Assembly: GCA_029204225.1 (NCBI GenBank) | Contig: CM055098.1 | Location: 47,493,939-47,557,938 of the forward strand | DNA length: 64,000 nt | Direction: 5' to 3' | From: Diphasiastrum complanatum | Taxonomy: Eukaryota; Streptophyta; Lycopodiopsida; Lycopodiales; Lycopodiaceae | Shown: positions 37,301-54,992 of the stretch, piece after piece | How positions within the stretch are numbered: position 1 is the stretch's first letter | Layout: each line of letters opens with the position of its first letter | Notes under the pieces: generated by a model | Database searches by the model: none | Told to the model about the DNA's origin: nothing | What the model saw: only the letters and a program-made list of their open reading frames with translations | Translations under genes and position numbers: made by a program

Positions 37301-39510
37301 ACGAAGGCATAGAGACTACATTTAGGCCATATAAGGACCGCTGCGTAAGAACCACATTTAGGCCGCATAGGGACCACCACCACCTAGATCGAAAAAATCA
37401 TCGTCAGTCAACGACATACTTAATTTCCAAATCATCGACCGCCACCTAGATTGGCCGCCATTGCCCGTCAACGATGGGCACTCTTTACTAGTTATTTTCA
37501 TTAAAAAAAATTCAGTTCAAAGGGGACCCGAGGCCCAAAATCCATGAAGTTTGAATTTTATTTACCTTGATGAATTAATTCAAAATCTTAAAAAGGGTCG
37601 CTTAAGTCTGTTTTGGGTCAAACGAAAGGTTATGGATTTCAAATGAAGGGCGCCTGGACTGTAACTGCAAGACGGTACCCAAAAATAGAGTGATTACCAT
37701 AGAGAAATCGCTCAATGGATGTTAAGTCATTTTTCCCTTTTAGGGAGCAAGTAGTTGGGTGTCATCTCTCCAAAATTCCTATTTTCTAGGAAGTAGATGC
37801 TAACTTAATGAAACTTGGTAAAGTGACTTATCTACTCATAAGATAAGGTCCTGAACTACTTAGGCATGTCCTTCACCTATGGGGATAGCCTCCACACATG
37901 GGGGGTCCACCTATGTACATATTCACAAGCTTCATTTTTCACAAAACATGGCATTTTTGTGTGTCTTGACATATATTGAATATGTAGATGCATCACATAC
38001 CACTTAACATCTATTTCTACTCATATACATGCTTTACTTGCTTTTTCTTAAATTGGATTTGATAAGTGTATCACCTTAGTACTTGTGATTCTTCTTCAAT
38101 ACAGATGTTCTTTGTTTTTTTTTATTGAAGCCAAATACTAAAGATGAGACCAAAAAGATCAAAAGAAGAATGTGTACATCCATGATTTCAATTTTCAAAA
38201 ATGATACCAATTAACCTTGCCTATGAAAACTTGATAATCCAACATAAGAAAAAAGACCAAGTTCGATCATGAAAATCCGCAAGCAAGTATAGAACAATGC
38301 GCTACCACACTCCCTGCCCCTTAAAAATAAATAGCCTTTCATTGAGAGCCAACTATGCCCTCTTTATCTCCATGAGAACGAACTGATGTATTACCTATGC
38401 TAAATTACAATTTTGTCACCTTACGCAACATATTATTTTATCAAAGGTCTCCTTGCACATTGTGCCAATTTGCTTTTGGGTGGTAGTGTTACTTGATATA
38501 AACATTACTACAATTGCATTAGGTTGCCCTTGTAAGTTGGGTGGGGCTTATCATCATGAAAACTTGGAGAGCTTTTTGCTTGTGTATAATTATAGTTTCC
38601 TTGTATTTGAAATTGTACTCCCTTTGTTGTTTTACCAAAAAAAATTGTTGAGCAACATCTACCATTAGCCTATATGGACTAGTCATAAATCAATAAAAAT
38701 ATATACGCAAAAATTATGTGGAAATGAGTTAGAATATAAGAAGTTGCCTAAATTTGTCACATCAATGCAACTTTTATTCTTAGCTTTATAATCTCTATTA
38801 CACATGACCTCACCAAGCTCAAATGACACTTTTTGGTGTGGTTTTATACACTATTCTCACATTGAAGGGTACAATACATAAATTGACTAGCTCCACTTAT
38901 CCTCACCTTACAAATCCTTGTTAGCCAAGTATCCTAAGTTTGTACCCAAATTGTGCTACGCTTGCCTTTTATGAATGTAGCTATACCCCACATTATCCTT
39001 TCAGCTCAAAAACAATGTTAGAAATGTGTCTCAAATCTTTGTGAGCTAGTATTCTAGACTTCCCCATTAGATAATGTCGTCATATTCATGTTTATCTTCT
39101 ACTCTCTATTTTGCTAATATTCAGTTAGCTCCCATTCAGTGTTTTGACAAAGCTATTTCCTTATAGAAGTTAATGTTTACCTCTTATTCTCATTACCATA
39201 CTTTGTTATTTGCCATTTGCTTTTTATTAGTCCTGCTTGAAAATGACAATTCTATGCAGGAGCAGGGGGCCATGGCTGCTATGAATGGACAAACCTGTTC
39301 TAAATAGTGTGAATATGACCTCGTCAGCTATCATATTTGAATTTTCCAACGTTGGGACCACCATATAAAAGTTGATAGCAACAATTTGGGCCAACGTGCA
39401 ATGCTTTTGTTGGTCCTGTTTTGTCATTGCAGCGATGCAGAATTCTGTTCACAAATACCAAAAACCCTGTATATTTTAAGCTCTCCTTTGGGTATAACCT
39501 TGAACCACAA
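37301..39510. other. Unassigned AT-rich stretch
   Basis: No supported gene, LTR pair or structured repeat. The left edge (37301-37500) still carries decayed satellite words such as CCACATTTAGGCC and ACCGCC. Only short random frames follow. Old repeats beyond recognition are possible. Confidence 0.45.
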
Positions 39511-39625
39511 TGATGTTATCCTAGCAGATAAGAATGTCGCCTGTGTCACCCGTGGGGTCCAGGGTTTGAATTCCAGGAGTTCAATTGGTAATCACTATTC
39601 AAAGGCAGGCGTGCATTAAAAAAAT
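39511..39625 (+). mobile_element. Candidate tRNA-derived SINE
   Basis: TAGCAGATAAGA (about 39522) resembles a pol III A box. About 40 bp later GGGTTTGAATTCC (39559-39571) resembles a B box, and the piece ends at a short A run (39619-39625). Spacing fits a tRNA-like head. No target duplication was found and only one copy is clear, so this is tentative. Confidence 0.35.
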
Positions 39626-39911
39626 ACTAGAAGAGCTACCGTTGAAATCTCGGTATCAACACAATATATAAAAAAACTTCTTGTACTCAGGGAGCTTGCT
39701 ATTTACCAACATACAGTCATCAAACACCACAGCCAGCTGATCATTAAAGAACAAGACTTTAATCCTTTTCAGTCTAATTTCCTTCATTTCTTCATCATAT
39801 AACTTATACTAAAAATCGCGCCTCCAAAGTAAAGACTTTCTGTATTCTCACTACCAGGCATAAAAACAGCTGCAAGTCTGTAACAATGATCAGAGGCAAG
39901 AAACTTTGAAC

Positions 39912-40118
39912 TGATGGTGCATGACATTAGGTGCATCGAGCACCGGGTGCGGGAGCCCATCAATGTGTATGCACTATAGCAATTCTAGTCATCATAAATG
40001 CCTTCATCTTGGCATGAAGGGTGTGGCAGTTAGTCGTTAGTTAGTGACACGTAGGCATAGTCATTTTTGGGATCTTGGAGTGTGATATACACACGCGGAT
40101 ATATGTACATACTATGCA
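39912..40118 (+). repeat. 5' LTR of element I
   Basis: About 207 bp. Matches 43484-43705 over most of its length, including TGGCAGTTAGTCGTTAGTTA. No initiator-Met primer site follows it. Confidence 0.8.
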
Positions 40119-43100
40119 AATGATCAAGAAGAGGGATGCAGAGCAGGCGAACATCGTTGAGGAGGAGGAAGAGAAGTCGGATGCATTGCAGAGGAGCACT
40201 GGAGTTCAATAGAAGAATCTAACAGCACATCAGGAGGGTACTCATCGGGCACGAGTGTGAACGTGGTTGAAGTAAAACCAAAAACCAGAGCGCAAGATAG
40301 CACTAACGATCCATACTAGTACCTGGACTCTGCGGCGACATCACACATGATGCACAATCGAACAACATTCATCACGTACGAAATGCTTGCGGGAAAGGAA
40401 ATTATGATGGGTGATAGCGGAAAGGTTGACGCAGTTGGAAGAGGAACCGTGTGTATATGGCTTGGTCAGGGAAGGAGCATAACTCTTACAGACGTTCTGT
40501 TCATCCCGAATCTAGCAAAAAACTTGATGTCAATAGCACGAATCACTGACATTGGGTTGGATGTACTATTTGAAAGAGACGGATGCAGCATCCAGAGGGA
40601 GGGAGATCCAATAGGAATTGATTTTCGCATTGGAGGACTTTATCAACTCCAAGGGGGGAGCTGAGGAAAGATCCATGGCTTGCGTAACACTCAGTTCAAG
40701 CAAGGTAAACAACCTCTGGCATAGGAGGTTAGGACATCTCAGAGGGCGCAACCTACAGAGACTTGCAAAAGACGGAATGCTTACAGGATTTGATTACATA
40801 CATGAGGAGACCATCGACAGATGCGAAGCCTACGTGTTTGGAAAGCAGCACAAAGAGCCATTTCCAGATGGAGGAACGGATAGGTCATCTGAAATAACAC
40901 ATAGTGACATGTGCGGTCCCATAACATGCAAATCAAATGGGAGATCCAAATACTTCATCACATTTATCGACGACTACACCAGCAGAGTTAGAATATGGAC
41001 TCTTGAGCAGAAAAGTCAGGCACTAGAGAGCTTCAAGGCCTTTAAGGAGGTGGTAGAGGGCGAAACATGGAGGAAGATCAAAAGGATCAGAAGTGACAAC
41101 GGAGGAGAATACATAAGTAGAGAATTCGACAGCTTTTGCAGAGATCATGGTATTTTGAGAGAGTTCATTGTTCCCTACAATCCGCAGCAGAACGGAGTGG
41201 CGGAAAGAAAAAATAGGACCATCATGGAGATGGTCAGGTGCATGTTGCACGAAGGAGACCTCCCGAAGTTCCTTTGGGCAGAAGCAGTGGCGACGGCATG
41301 TCACGTAATCAACAGGTCACCAACAAAAGCATTAAATGGGAAGACACCATATGAAACATGGTATGGAAGGAAACCGAATGTCAGCTACTTCAGAGTATTT
41401 GCGTGCATTGCATTCGCACATGTGCCAAAGGAGAAGAGGAGAAAACTGGACCCCAAAGGATAGAGATGCATTTTTGTCGGGTATCCTGATGGCACAAAAG
41501 GGTACAAGTTGTACAATCCAACCACAAATGCTTTCATCATCAGTAGGGATGTTATATTCGATGAAGACTTTGCAGGGTATGTCGGATATCAGGCAAATAG
41601 CAAACTGAAGATTTCAGGAAGCTCAGTGGTAATAGTCACAGAGGAACCAATTCTGATATCTGATAACAGCGAGGCTACTCAACAGTAGGAAGGCATGGAC
41701 CTAGAGAGCACGTTGGAGAGGACAATAGGTGAAGATCTGCAGCAAGATGGGGACAAGGTCAGGACTAGAGGACAAACCTCTCGGAAGAACATGCCAAAGC
41801 ATTCAACTGCAGAGCATGAAGAAGAGAGAAGACCTACCAGGGTAAGAAAGACGCCTCACAGGTTTGATGATATGGTTTTCATGAGCAAGGAGCACATGAT
41901 GGAGCCTGCAAATTTTCAGGAAGCACAAGATTCTGAAAGCTCTAGCATGTGGCACCAAGCGATGCTGGAGGAGATGAAGTCCATTCAACATAATGATGCT
42001 TGGGAATTAGTACATCTTCCAAAGAAGGAAGGTAATAGGCTGCAAATGGGTGTTCAAAATAAAGTTTGATGCTGACGGAGGGATAGAAAGGTACAAAGCG
42101 AGAATAGTAGCAAAGGGATGTGCTTAGACAAAGGGAATAGATTTCGATGAAACATTCGCACCGGTTGCAAGGATCGGATTGATCAGAATTCTGCTGGCAT
42201 GGGCAACACTAAATGACATGGAAATCCATCAGTTGGACGTCAAGACGGCGTTCTTAGACAGGGATATGAACGAGGATGTGTACATGTGTACATGAAGCAG
42301 CCCGAAGGCTTTGAGCAGGGCATTAATCTAGTATGCAAGCTAAAGAAGGCACTCTACGGACTCAGACAGGCATCTCGAGTGTGGTATGAAATAATAGAAA
42401 TATTTCTTCAAAGCAGGGGCTTCAAGAGGTGCAACATGGATCATAGCATCTTCTTCAGGAGAACAAGATCAGAGATCACTATGATGGCAATATATGTTGA
42501 TGACATCATTGGAATTCGAAATGATGTTAGGAGTCTGAATCAGTGCAAGGCAGAGCTCAAGGCAGAATTTGAGATAAAGGACTTAGGTGAATTGCACTAT
42601 TGCCTGGGCATTCAATTCAACAGAAACAGAAAGGACGGGTGGATCCAACTTAGCCAAGAGAGGTATATTATAAATATGCTCAAAAGGTATGGCATGATGG
42701 ATGCAGCTCCCGTTGGCACACCACTGGATCCAGGGATCAGACTCAACTCGGAGATGTCACCAATGTCTGAGAAAGAGCAAGCTAACTTGTGTCGATATCC
42801 ATATAGGAGTCTCATTGGATCGTTAATGTATGCCATGATATGCACGAGGCCGGACATATCTACTGTGACGGGCAAACTGAGCCAATTTCTGGTAAATCCT
42901 GGGACTGGCCATTGGCAAGCAGTGAAGCAAGTGCTGAGATATCACAAGGGCACTTTGAGGCATGGGCTACGTTACCAAGGACCTTGCGATGGAGTCAATG
43001 GGTATGTGGATTCAGATTGGGCAGGGGACACTGCCGACAGGAAATCTACATCTGGGTATGTATTTTTGATGGGAAATGCAGCAGTGAGTTGGGCAAGTTC

Positions 43101-43483
43101 TAAACAAAAATCCGTAGCTCTATCCTCCACGGAAGCTGAGCTGATGGGATTATGTCAGGGGGCGAAAGAACACATCTGGATCAAAAATTTATGTGCAAAG
43201 CTGGGAATCGCCAATGAAGGAATGGTCATGTTCAATGACAACCAAGGTTGTATTTTCATCTACAGGAATGGAGGGCTTCATAAAAGGAGCAAGCACATTG
43301 ACATACAATATCACTTCGTTTAAGACCTGGTACAAGAAAGGAAGATGGTGCTTGCATACTGTCCAACGAGGGATATGGTAGCAGACATCATGACAAAGGC
43401 ATTGGCCAAGGACAGATTCATACAGCTAAGAGAAGCTATGGGGTTGCATGAAACGAGAAGGTGGATAGAATTGAGATGGGGAT

Positions 43484-43705
43484 TGATGGTGCATGGCATT
43501 AGGTGCTCGATGATGGGCATCGAGCACCAGGTGCATGACAGGAGTCATGCACCCATCAATGTGTATGCACTATAGCAATTCTAGTCATCAGAAATGCCTT
43601 CATCTTGGCATGAAGGGTGTGGCAGTTAGTCGTTAGTTAGTGACACGTAGGCATAGTCATCTTGGAGTGTGATACACACACGCGGTTATATTTACATACT
43701 ATGCA
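43484..43705 (+). repeat. 3' LTR of element I with three nested stems
   Basis: About 222 bp. Near its start, GGTGCTCGATG/CATCGAGCACC (43502-43528, loop ATGGG) and GGTGCATGAC/GTCATGCACC (43530-43553, loop AGGA) are perfect stems. Both are enclosed by ATTGATGG/CCATCAAT (43482-43489 and 43553-43560). The 5' LTR carries only a simpler version. Confidence 0.8.
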
Positions 43706-45753
43706 AATGAATCGACACGTCTTTTGGGAATGATCTTGTCTTTGTCATTGTGTTCTTGATTATAGATGGATGATTGTGTTATGCTTACGTTCTGATTGCT
43801 GATAATTGTTAATTAGATCCTAGAATGCATAACTGTGATTAATCTATCATGAACAACCAGAAAGGTGGGACCTTAGCATTTTTTAATAGAGGATCGAGTC
43901 CAACTTGCGTTTTGCTTGGAAGAGTTCACCAGAAAACTTTGGAAAAGGATAGAAGCTTCTTTCATGGTCGACCCAACTCACACGGTCTTGAAAAAAATTT
44001 CCCCTTTAGAGGACTAAATTACTTCCATTAGCAGGTTATATTGCCGACAGCCATTGAGCCCTATCTGCTAGACGTTTTACTTAAGCACGCACTCTCTTTT
44101 CCAACAGCAGCAAAAATCAGCCCAATGATGAGTTGTGTATTCATGACAACTCAATGAAGTCCATAATTCAACAAATAGATGTTCTTCCTTGCTTATTGAC
44201 AGTGACAAAATATACTTGAGCAAGCATGCACCAGATAGTGCCACCTTCAACGTGGATGACAAAATCTGCAGTTCACTGCTAGGAAGGAAGGAATTGCAGG
44301 TAACAATAGTCAATGTAGTCCATGAAAAAAATGCAACCAATATTTAAAGGTTTGGAAAATGTGCAAAGTGGCCCTCAATTATACATAAATATTCTAATTT
44401 TCGCAAATCAATAATAAACATTTTTTATAGGCCAACTACTACCCTAGCACAACTTCAAAAAGCTTCAGATTCAAAACTTGCATTGTAATCAAGCATTCAT
44501 CATTTTTCATCTCTGCTCCACATTATGTGTCGGATTGATTACCGTGAGAAAGATAAATGTTCCTAATGGTACTTGTCAACGCTCCTGATGAGATTGTCTA
44601 CCCGGTGTTCAAACATTAATTTTTTTGACACAAAATGTGCTCAAATGCCAGTCGGCCTATGCAAAACCCATTCTTCCACAAGGCAACAAGGTCATTATTC
44701 AATAAAATAAAACCACACGATTATATTTGAATGTAGGTGCATCTTCAATATCAAGCAGCCAATTCAAACAAGTTCCAAAAGTCAAACATTTGCTTAGCAG
44801 GACATGAATGGGCAGTTGTCAGACGAGCAATTTGCAACAAGGAAGATTTTGACAGTTTCAATCAGATCACTGTAAGAAGTGGAAAACAAAGACAATGACA
44901 AAGCTACAAATCACTATATAAGGTTATAAGCTAACAAATCTAAATAAGCAAGCATTGTAAAATCTCATCAATAAATAGGCATTCGTACTTGCATTAAAGT
45001 AAAAAACCAAAACAGTAATAACAGCCAAAATGACTGCACATAGAGCTCCAATAAAGTGGCTGACTAAAGAGAACATTTCATTCTAAACGATGAATGATAC
45101 AGACCACTTCGGACATATTTCAAATTATAGCCTCTGAAACTAAACCTTCAGCAGCCTGTGTAGAACATGGCAGCTCATCCTAGCTTTGCATAAGGTCAGT
45201 AATATCACTTCTTCAACAGCTTTCACAAGCCTGCCTGGAGTTTTTCCTTGAACATAACATCAGTGAAGCTGTTGTTTTCGAACAACTAATGCTGTCTGTA
45301 AAACTCAAAGACGTGCCACTCTTTCTCATACTTTGGAATGCTTGGATGCCATTTGCACCTTCTGAATGTTCAATGCTAGAAAGATCTCTTCCTCTAGTAA
45401 TATGGGACCAATACAAGTTGCAATTAGCTACTTCATGGCAAAGCTACTTAATCAAAGAACAATACAAATCACCACTGGCAATATGAAGCGACTAACTGCT
45501 CTACAACGAAACCTTTTCATAAGACAAGGGGGAAGCCATGGTGTTCATGCATACTAAAGAAAGGAGCCTGAAAGGAACAAGACCAATACACATGCAGGGA
45601 AGCCAACTACAAATATCAATTCGGGCAAAGAAGAAGATCCCAAACCCATCACTATCTCTGTACAATGCAATCCCGACTTGTGGAACAAGCTCGAGAGCCA
45701 TTTCAATAGTAAAGAGACGTGTTTACATGGGATTGCGAGCACACTTTGACTTG
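43706..45753. other. Unassigned stretch
   Basis: No supported gene or repeat. Short frames on both strands show no recognisable domain. Composition is AT-rich and ordinary for intergenic plant DNA. Confidence 0.4.
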
Positions 45754-46114
45754 TGTTACAAGCACAATGACATATCACAGGAACAATGGACACATAAGAC
45801 AGCATAAAACATTCACAAAGCAATCTCCAACTAAGAAAATTGAATAAATATCAAATATTCATCGATAGCTTAGACATATATCGAGCTAAGATCTTCAAAA
45901 AAGTTAAATTCCCCTATAAAAAGCTCAAGGCTCCATGAGAAATAGTAGAACCTTTGCCTCTATTTATAGTAATGTGACATAAGCCTAGGAGGTTCCAAGC
46001 TTATCCACTAAAAATAGTCTTATCCAAATAAAATAGGCCTGCACATATAACTAATAGACCAAAAATAGAGAAGTCTAGATTAAGTAATGTATGTCCATGT
46101 GCATCCATGATTCA
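45754..46114 (-). repeat. Possible minus-strand LTR (O)
   Basis: On the minus strand a purine tract TTTTAAAAGGAGG (46115-46127) is followed by TGAATCATGG. A good TATA box CTATAAATA (45961-45969) then lies about 150 bp downstream, and a CA-type end is possible at 45754 (TGTTACAAGC in + orientation). No second copy was found. The region to its right (46128-46270) shows no clear pol domain. Confidence 0.35.
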
Positions 46115-46499
46115 ACCTCCTTTTAAAACATTGCCCTCAATGTGGGCTTAACTTGTTTACTACCAGAGCTACTTTTTTACCCATGTTTGTTGTTCTCTTC
46201 CCTAGGTTGTTTCGTGCTAATGGTGTCAGTCCAAGAGCCCAAATCCCCCCTAGTCGCGATACCATGACGCTTTGTGCAAAACATTTCTGAGCACAAAGAA
46301 TTTTTTATCTCATGACCAGTAGTAATCAGATCATTTCAATAAGTGATCAATGAAGTGGGTAGAGCATTTCATCGACTAGCATAAAAAAGAAACGGAGTAT
46401 CAATAGCATGGGCATCAATGGCAGAAACATCAATAGCAGGTACATAGGCATCAAGGTAAGCAGTAACAGAAAAATCAGCAACAGAATGATCTTGGATAG

Positions 46500-49938
<3,439 letters not shown>

Positions 49939-52900
49939 ATCTACACTACTTTGGAAGCAATAAAGGAAAACCTTCTAGAAAGCTACTAATTAGGGTTATT
50001 GGGTGGCGAAGATGTCTTTTCCCTACAACTTGGTCATTGGCGTAGTAAGTCTTAGACATGTTCGTAACTCTCCTCTTCTAACAAACATTGCCTTCCATAT
50101 TGGCCATATGAATAAGGCACATATATATTGAAAATAAAGTGAAATAGCTTTGGCAAACTAATAAAACCACTAGGTATATGCATATGCTGGAGAGGTTGCT
50201 ATTGAATATCGATGTTGCATTGTCAATAACAAATTGCATATGCTAGTGTAGTAGCCGTATGCAAATAAATATGCTAAACTGAACGCCGAAATATTTAACA
50301 AACCAAATATAGATGTTGCTCAGCCACGCATATATCAAGTTATTCGAAGTTTATTTAGTTTAGCATATGTGCTACATTAAATTCCCGAACAAGTGCATTT
50401 TTCGGTATCCATCAGCTACAGAACTCATGCATTTTTAAAGCGAACAATAAAAGTAGCGAATTTTTGGGGTTATAATGGCAAAAGCTACTCCCTTTTTCAA
50501 TTTTGAAAAGGGTTTAAGCTTTAGAGCAGTCATTCAGTCCTTCCCAATCTGCAGCCTATTGGACATAGTTCTAAAAAAGTTTCAAGAAAGGAACAAAAAA
50601 TATAAAGGAATTTTTCGAAATTTCATAATTTTTTATAGTATGAAAGTATGAAAAGAATCGATATATTTGGCTAAGATTGACCATGGAAAGTATGATTTCA
50701 TAGCCACAATTATTCTGATTGTAACAACCCAATTGATAATCAACCATGAAATACAGAGGTGTTTTTTGCAAGACTACAATTATAAAATCATGATGATTAC
50801 TCTACACCCAACCGTAGATGTGCCCCCGAGCTTCATGATGATAGAATCAGGGTGGAACAAGTTTGTAGATCAAACTAAAACGAGATCCACCAACATTCAT
50901 TAGGTGCCATTCCATATTCTAGGAGGTAACAAGAATTTGTACGTTATACGTGACTCACACTCGCTTCCCAACAACTCCATCACAACAATTTGTGAAAGAC
51001 AGATCCCTTTCGACCAAGCTTCAGCCTGCCTACTTAGTAATTGACCTACTTTCCATCAGCTTAATCACAAAACAATTTGTGAGAAAGAGACACTATCAAC
51101 CAAGCCTCATCCTGCTTGGAAGAATCTCTCGATCAGCCCAATCATAGAAACCATCCGTGAGAGAGAGGTAATTGTTGATTGAACATTATTTCTCAATCAT
51201 AGAAATGATAAGAGTTGCTAACGCAACAGACTGGCCACAACACGCAAGAGTCTAAATTACAAGATCAACATGCAAAGCTTCATAGACTAGGAATAGATAT
51301 GCTAAAGCTGAAGGTCCCCAAACCACTGACCATTGAGAGAATATAAATCTTAAGGGGAAGGGATTTCTATCCTCCCATGTAGACACGAAGGTCCACAAAA
51401 GCCACCAAAGCACTGGTAGCCAAGAGAAATTGGGACCAAGAGAAATGAGGGCAAGATGATAACAGTTTTGTAAGCCATATCTTTCATGTGTTCCTGATTC
51501 CTTCACGCATCATCTTTTCTCTCTCCAAGATTTTTGGATTGAAGCTGACGTAATAAATTTCAGAGTGATACAATCTCTTGACATCTTTAAGTCACTTGAT
51601 GATGACAGACAAGAAGCCTCGACTGTTCTCTATGATAGATAATTTTTGCATCTAACAAGCAGCAAAAGGGAAGATTTAACACACACAGCCTTGCATCAAA
51701 CGCAAATATCATCGATTTCTAATGATAGTCAACTAAGAAAACGCACATGCTTCTCTGACCCATATTTTGACATGTCTGCTACAAGAAAACGTGACTTAAG
51801 TTTTGAGTCACTGATAACTCCGAAACAACTTGATGGTAGCTTGTAGTCTTTCTTGCAAACAAAATCTTTCAATCACGACACCCTCATCTGAGGAGATTCC
51901 AAATTGGTGCCCACTGGAAACTGATCTTTAAGGTCAAGACATTATTCATCAAAACCAGACACTTATCGAATCACCATCCAACAAACGCTGTACAGACCTT
52001 CAACACCCACTCTTAGTAAGCACATGCTTCACAACAGGTGATATAATTCTTCTTAGAAATGCAACAAACAACAACAGCTCTCAACCATTAGACCAATTGT
52101 GCCATTCAACTCTTTTTTTTTATGCTCCTTCTGAATCCAAAACAAGGTAGTCAGACTTCTTCAGCAGCATGAGCTAAAGCAAGTGCTTCTTAACCAAATT
52201 CTAGTTGAATACTACCTGTTTTCAGTTTCAATGAATCCAACGCATCTCAGCACCCAATGCAGCTCAGCTGATACTAATCTGCCATAACTAAAGGAGAAAC
52301 GAAATAAAGTGCAGTTTTTCAGTTCATTCCCTCTTTTGGCAGCAACACAAAAAAGGTGGAAGAAACCTCTGCGGGTCATTCAACCTGGCAGATGTTGAGC
52401 CTCGTGCTTTGCACACTCAAGGGAATTTTACATAGCAAACAAGCACATCAGAAATAACATTTTTGTAAAACTATAAGTGCATCTACGAAATACATTAACT
52501 CCCATTAAAATGTCATCAAAAAGAGCGAGAACAACTCTGAATGCGCTTAATGGAAATGGACTACGCATCATTGAGATATACACAAGCTTGCATGATAAAA
52601 CACATTTATGAAAAGAAGAGACAGTATAGCGCTCAGATCAGAGTTTCTTCGAGAGCCCAAAATCGGCACCTTACTAATATCTACGACCAAATTAGAGACG
52701 CTTTTTTGTTGCTTCACATCAGGACGACCTTCTATTGCTGCCTAAGAACATATTGATTGTCCAGACCTGAAACTTATCTGCCATAACCATCGCAGCAGCA
52801 TTAGCACTGGAAGCTCAATGGCAAGAGAAAAACCCTAAACACTGGATCTGGATTGGCATGCTATGACATGACATGACGTGCATGACATGATATGATAGCA

Positions 52901-53530
52901 ATCTATTGCTACACCCTCTAAGGGTTGTTTCACAATATTGCCAATCCCTTTTTGGGTTGTTGCCCATTTTTTAAGCCTAGGCAAGCGATATCACTTGACT
53001 TCCACACATGGTTGGTAAATGGTAAATGGAGTGCTGCAAGTTTATTCTATATCTTGCCATTGATATCCACGGTTTATGACTTCAAAAGATCACTTTCTTT
53101 TAATTGCTACTATTAAAGGTTCGAAGTCCATAAAATCACTTCCATTTGCTTTTACAGGGGAAAGGGGCCATATGCCACATGTTGGCAACTCATGGCTCAG
53201 AAAAGAGGAGAGTCCCTTATTTTCTCAATCGATCAATGAGGCTCTTCATTTTGAATCCAGGACTTGCCAAGCATTCAAGTATGAAAACACCCTTGTATCC
53301 TTGCACTGCCTATGTAATGCCACAAACATTGTCATACAAACATTATGACCCTACAATGTGCATGTAAGGTCACAAACAGTTTCAAAAGAGTAGTTGAAAG
53401 GACTTTTGCATATAGGAAAGTGCTCTTTTTTGTGACTTTGCACCTAGTAAAACAAACGTAAAATTATGGTGAATAAACTGAGTCATAATTAAACAACCAT
53501 TGCACTGGATGTGGGGGTCAATGTAAAGAC
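49939..53530. other. Unassigned 3.6-kb stretch
   Basis: No supported gene, LTR or RNA gene. Frames on both strands are short and lack recognisable domains. A run of degenerate ATGAC repeats occurs at 52861-52896. Old, decayed intergenic DNA is the simplest reading. Confidence 0.4.
52861..52896. repeat. Short (ATGAC)n-like microsatellite
   Basis: Seven or so imperfect copies of TGACA/TGATA (CTATGACATGACATGACGTG and onward). Confidence 0.6.
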
Positions 53531-54350
53531 CTTTCCGAAATGTAAAGGATGGTGAGGAAGTTCCCCGGTGCCTCTTACTCGTCTTTTAATTATGTTTTCA
53601 CATTTTTCATCCAATATCATTGTTCAAAAGATTTGGCAATCAGGATGTTGGTGGCCTACGTTTCATAAAGATACTGAAAAGTATATTCAGTCTTGTGATA
53701 TTTGTCAATGTGCACGTTGTCCTATCAAACAAAATTATGAGCCTTTACATCCAATTTTAGCACAAACACCGCTTTAAATATGGGGACTTGATTATGTTGG
53801 TTCTATTCATCCTGCTGCACGAGGTACTCAAGCTAGATATATTATTGTAGCGATAGACTACATGACCAAATGGGTGTCCAATTAAGATCGTGAGCGATTA
53901 TGAAACCCATTTTGTCAATGAAACAATCAAGTGTTTACTAGAGGAATTTTTTTGTTATTCATCAATTTAGTACTCCATATTATTTGAGGGGTAATGGCCA
54001 AGTGGAATCTTCAAATAAAATTCTTTGCAGTATTATAACCAAAAAAGTTGAGGCAAGCCGCTCGGATTGGAGTTATGTCGATTGAATTTTTGGCTCCATC
54101 CCTAGCAGCTACTGAATGCTTGGATGATATTAAATCCTTACAACTCCGCCATGAGGCTTTATATAAACTGTGTGAAACTAGATTGATGGCAATTCATGCA
54201 CTAATAGCGGAGAAAGCTCGTCGCAAAGCATGGCATGATCATCGTTTACATAAGAAGAATTTGAAGGAAGGAGATCTTGTCTTGATGTATAAAACGAAAC
54301 TGATCAAGGAAAAATTGAAATTCACAAGTGAAGGATCATACATAGTAAAA

Positions 54351-54437
54351 CCGTGAAAATTGTCATTGAATGGAGTACCTAGACAAAGATTGGACGTAAG
54401 CAAGACCTTCGCCGAATCTTTAGAACCTTCAGGACTT
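54351..54437 (+). repeat. Direct repeat, copy 1
   Basis: TGAAAATTGTCATTGAATGG and the next roughly 65 bp (TTCGCCGAATCTTTAGAACC) recur at 54993-55080 with about 85-90% identity by eye, 640 bp apart. The pair flanks the A/T-rich spacer of element K. Confidence 0.8.
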
Positions 54438-54992
54438 TGATGGACAAAAATTTGATACCCCTATAAATTGCAGCCGATTATGCAAGTTTTGACAACATGA
54501 TTCCCTAATCTGATCGAAGATTTGATATTTTATCTTTATTTGATTTTGCAATTTTGTTGTTTTCGATCTTTTTTTTTTTTTTACTTTTTTGAAAAAGACT
54601 AATAAAAATGAAAAAAAAATGAAAAACGAAAAAGAGAATAAATGATTAGCAAAAGTAAAAAAAAATCATCATATTAGAAAAAGAACATTGAAAGTATCTT
54701 TAAGAATAAATTTTTGAAGAAAAACTGACCAAAACATCACTATCAAGGCCAAATTTTGATTCAAATAGTCATATCAACCTTTGCCGAGTTGCCAGATGAT
54801 AAATCTCACTCAGATCTACCTATAATGAGTTGGGCGAAGGTTGGTTTGCAGCAAAAGTACCAATTTTTAAGCTAGACGAGAGTCAGCTCTATGTCACCTT
54901 GGAAACATTCGCCGAGCATGATGCACTCATTATGAACCTTCGTCGACCTAACAGATGGATGCAGAACATGAAAATTAGGTTGGGAGAAGGTT

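Larger units (their letters stand above)
39912..43705 (+). mobile_element. Ty1/copia fossil I with both LTRs, broken
   Basis: Short LTRs at 39912-40118 and 43484-43705 share TGATGGTGCATG at the start and CATACTATGCA at the end. Parts between: protease-like block with YLDSAATSHMMH near 40320, GAG-pre-integrase near 40690-40860, integrase (about 40890-41460, FIDDYTS, SDNGGEYIS and GVAERKNRTIMEMVRC), linker, reverse transcriptase (about 41930-42880, YVDDI near 42496), RNase H (about 43000-43320) and the tail IMTKALAKDRFIQLREAMGL. A purine-rich GAGATGGGGA precedes the 3' LTR. It is broken with several breaks, and the LTRs differ visibly, so it is old. No matching target duplication was found. Confidence 0.88.

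Noticed and set aside
46115-46270. TRIM element made of LTR O plus a TGGTATCGCGAC primer-like word
   Set aside because: The primer match is poor and no second LTR copy is visible on the right.
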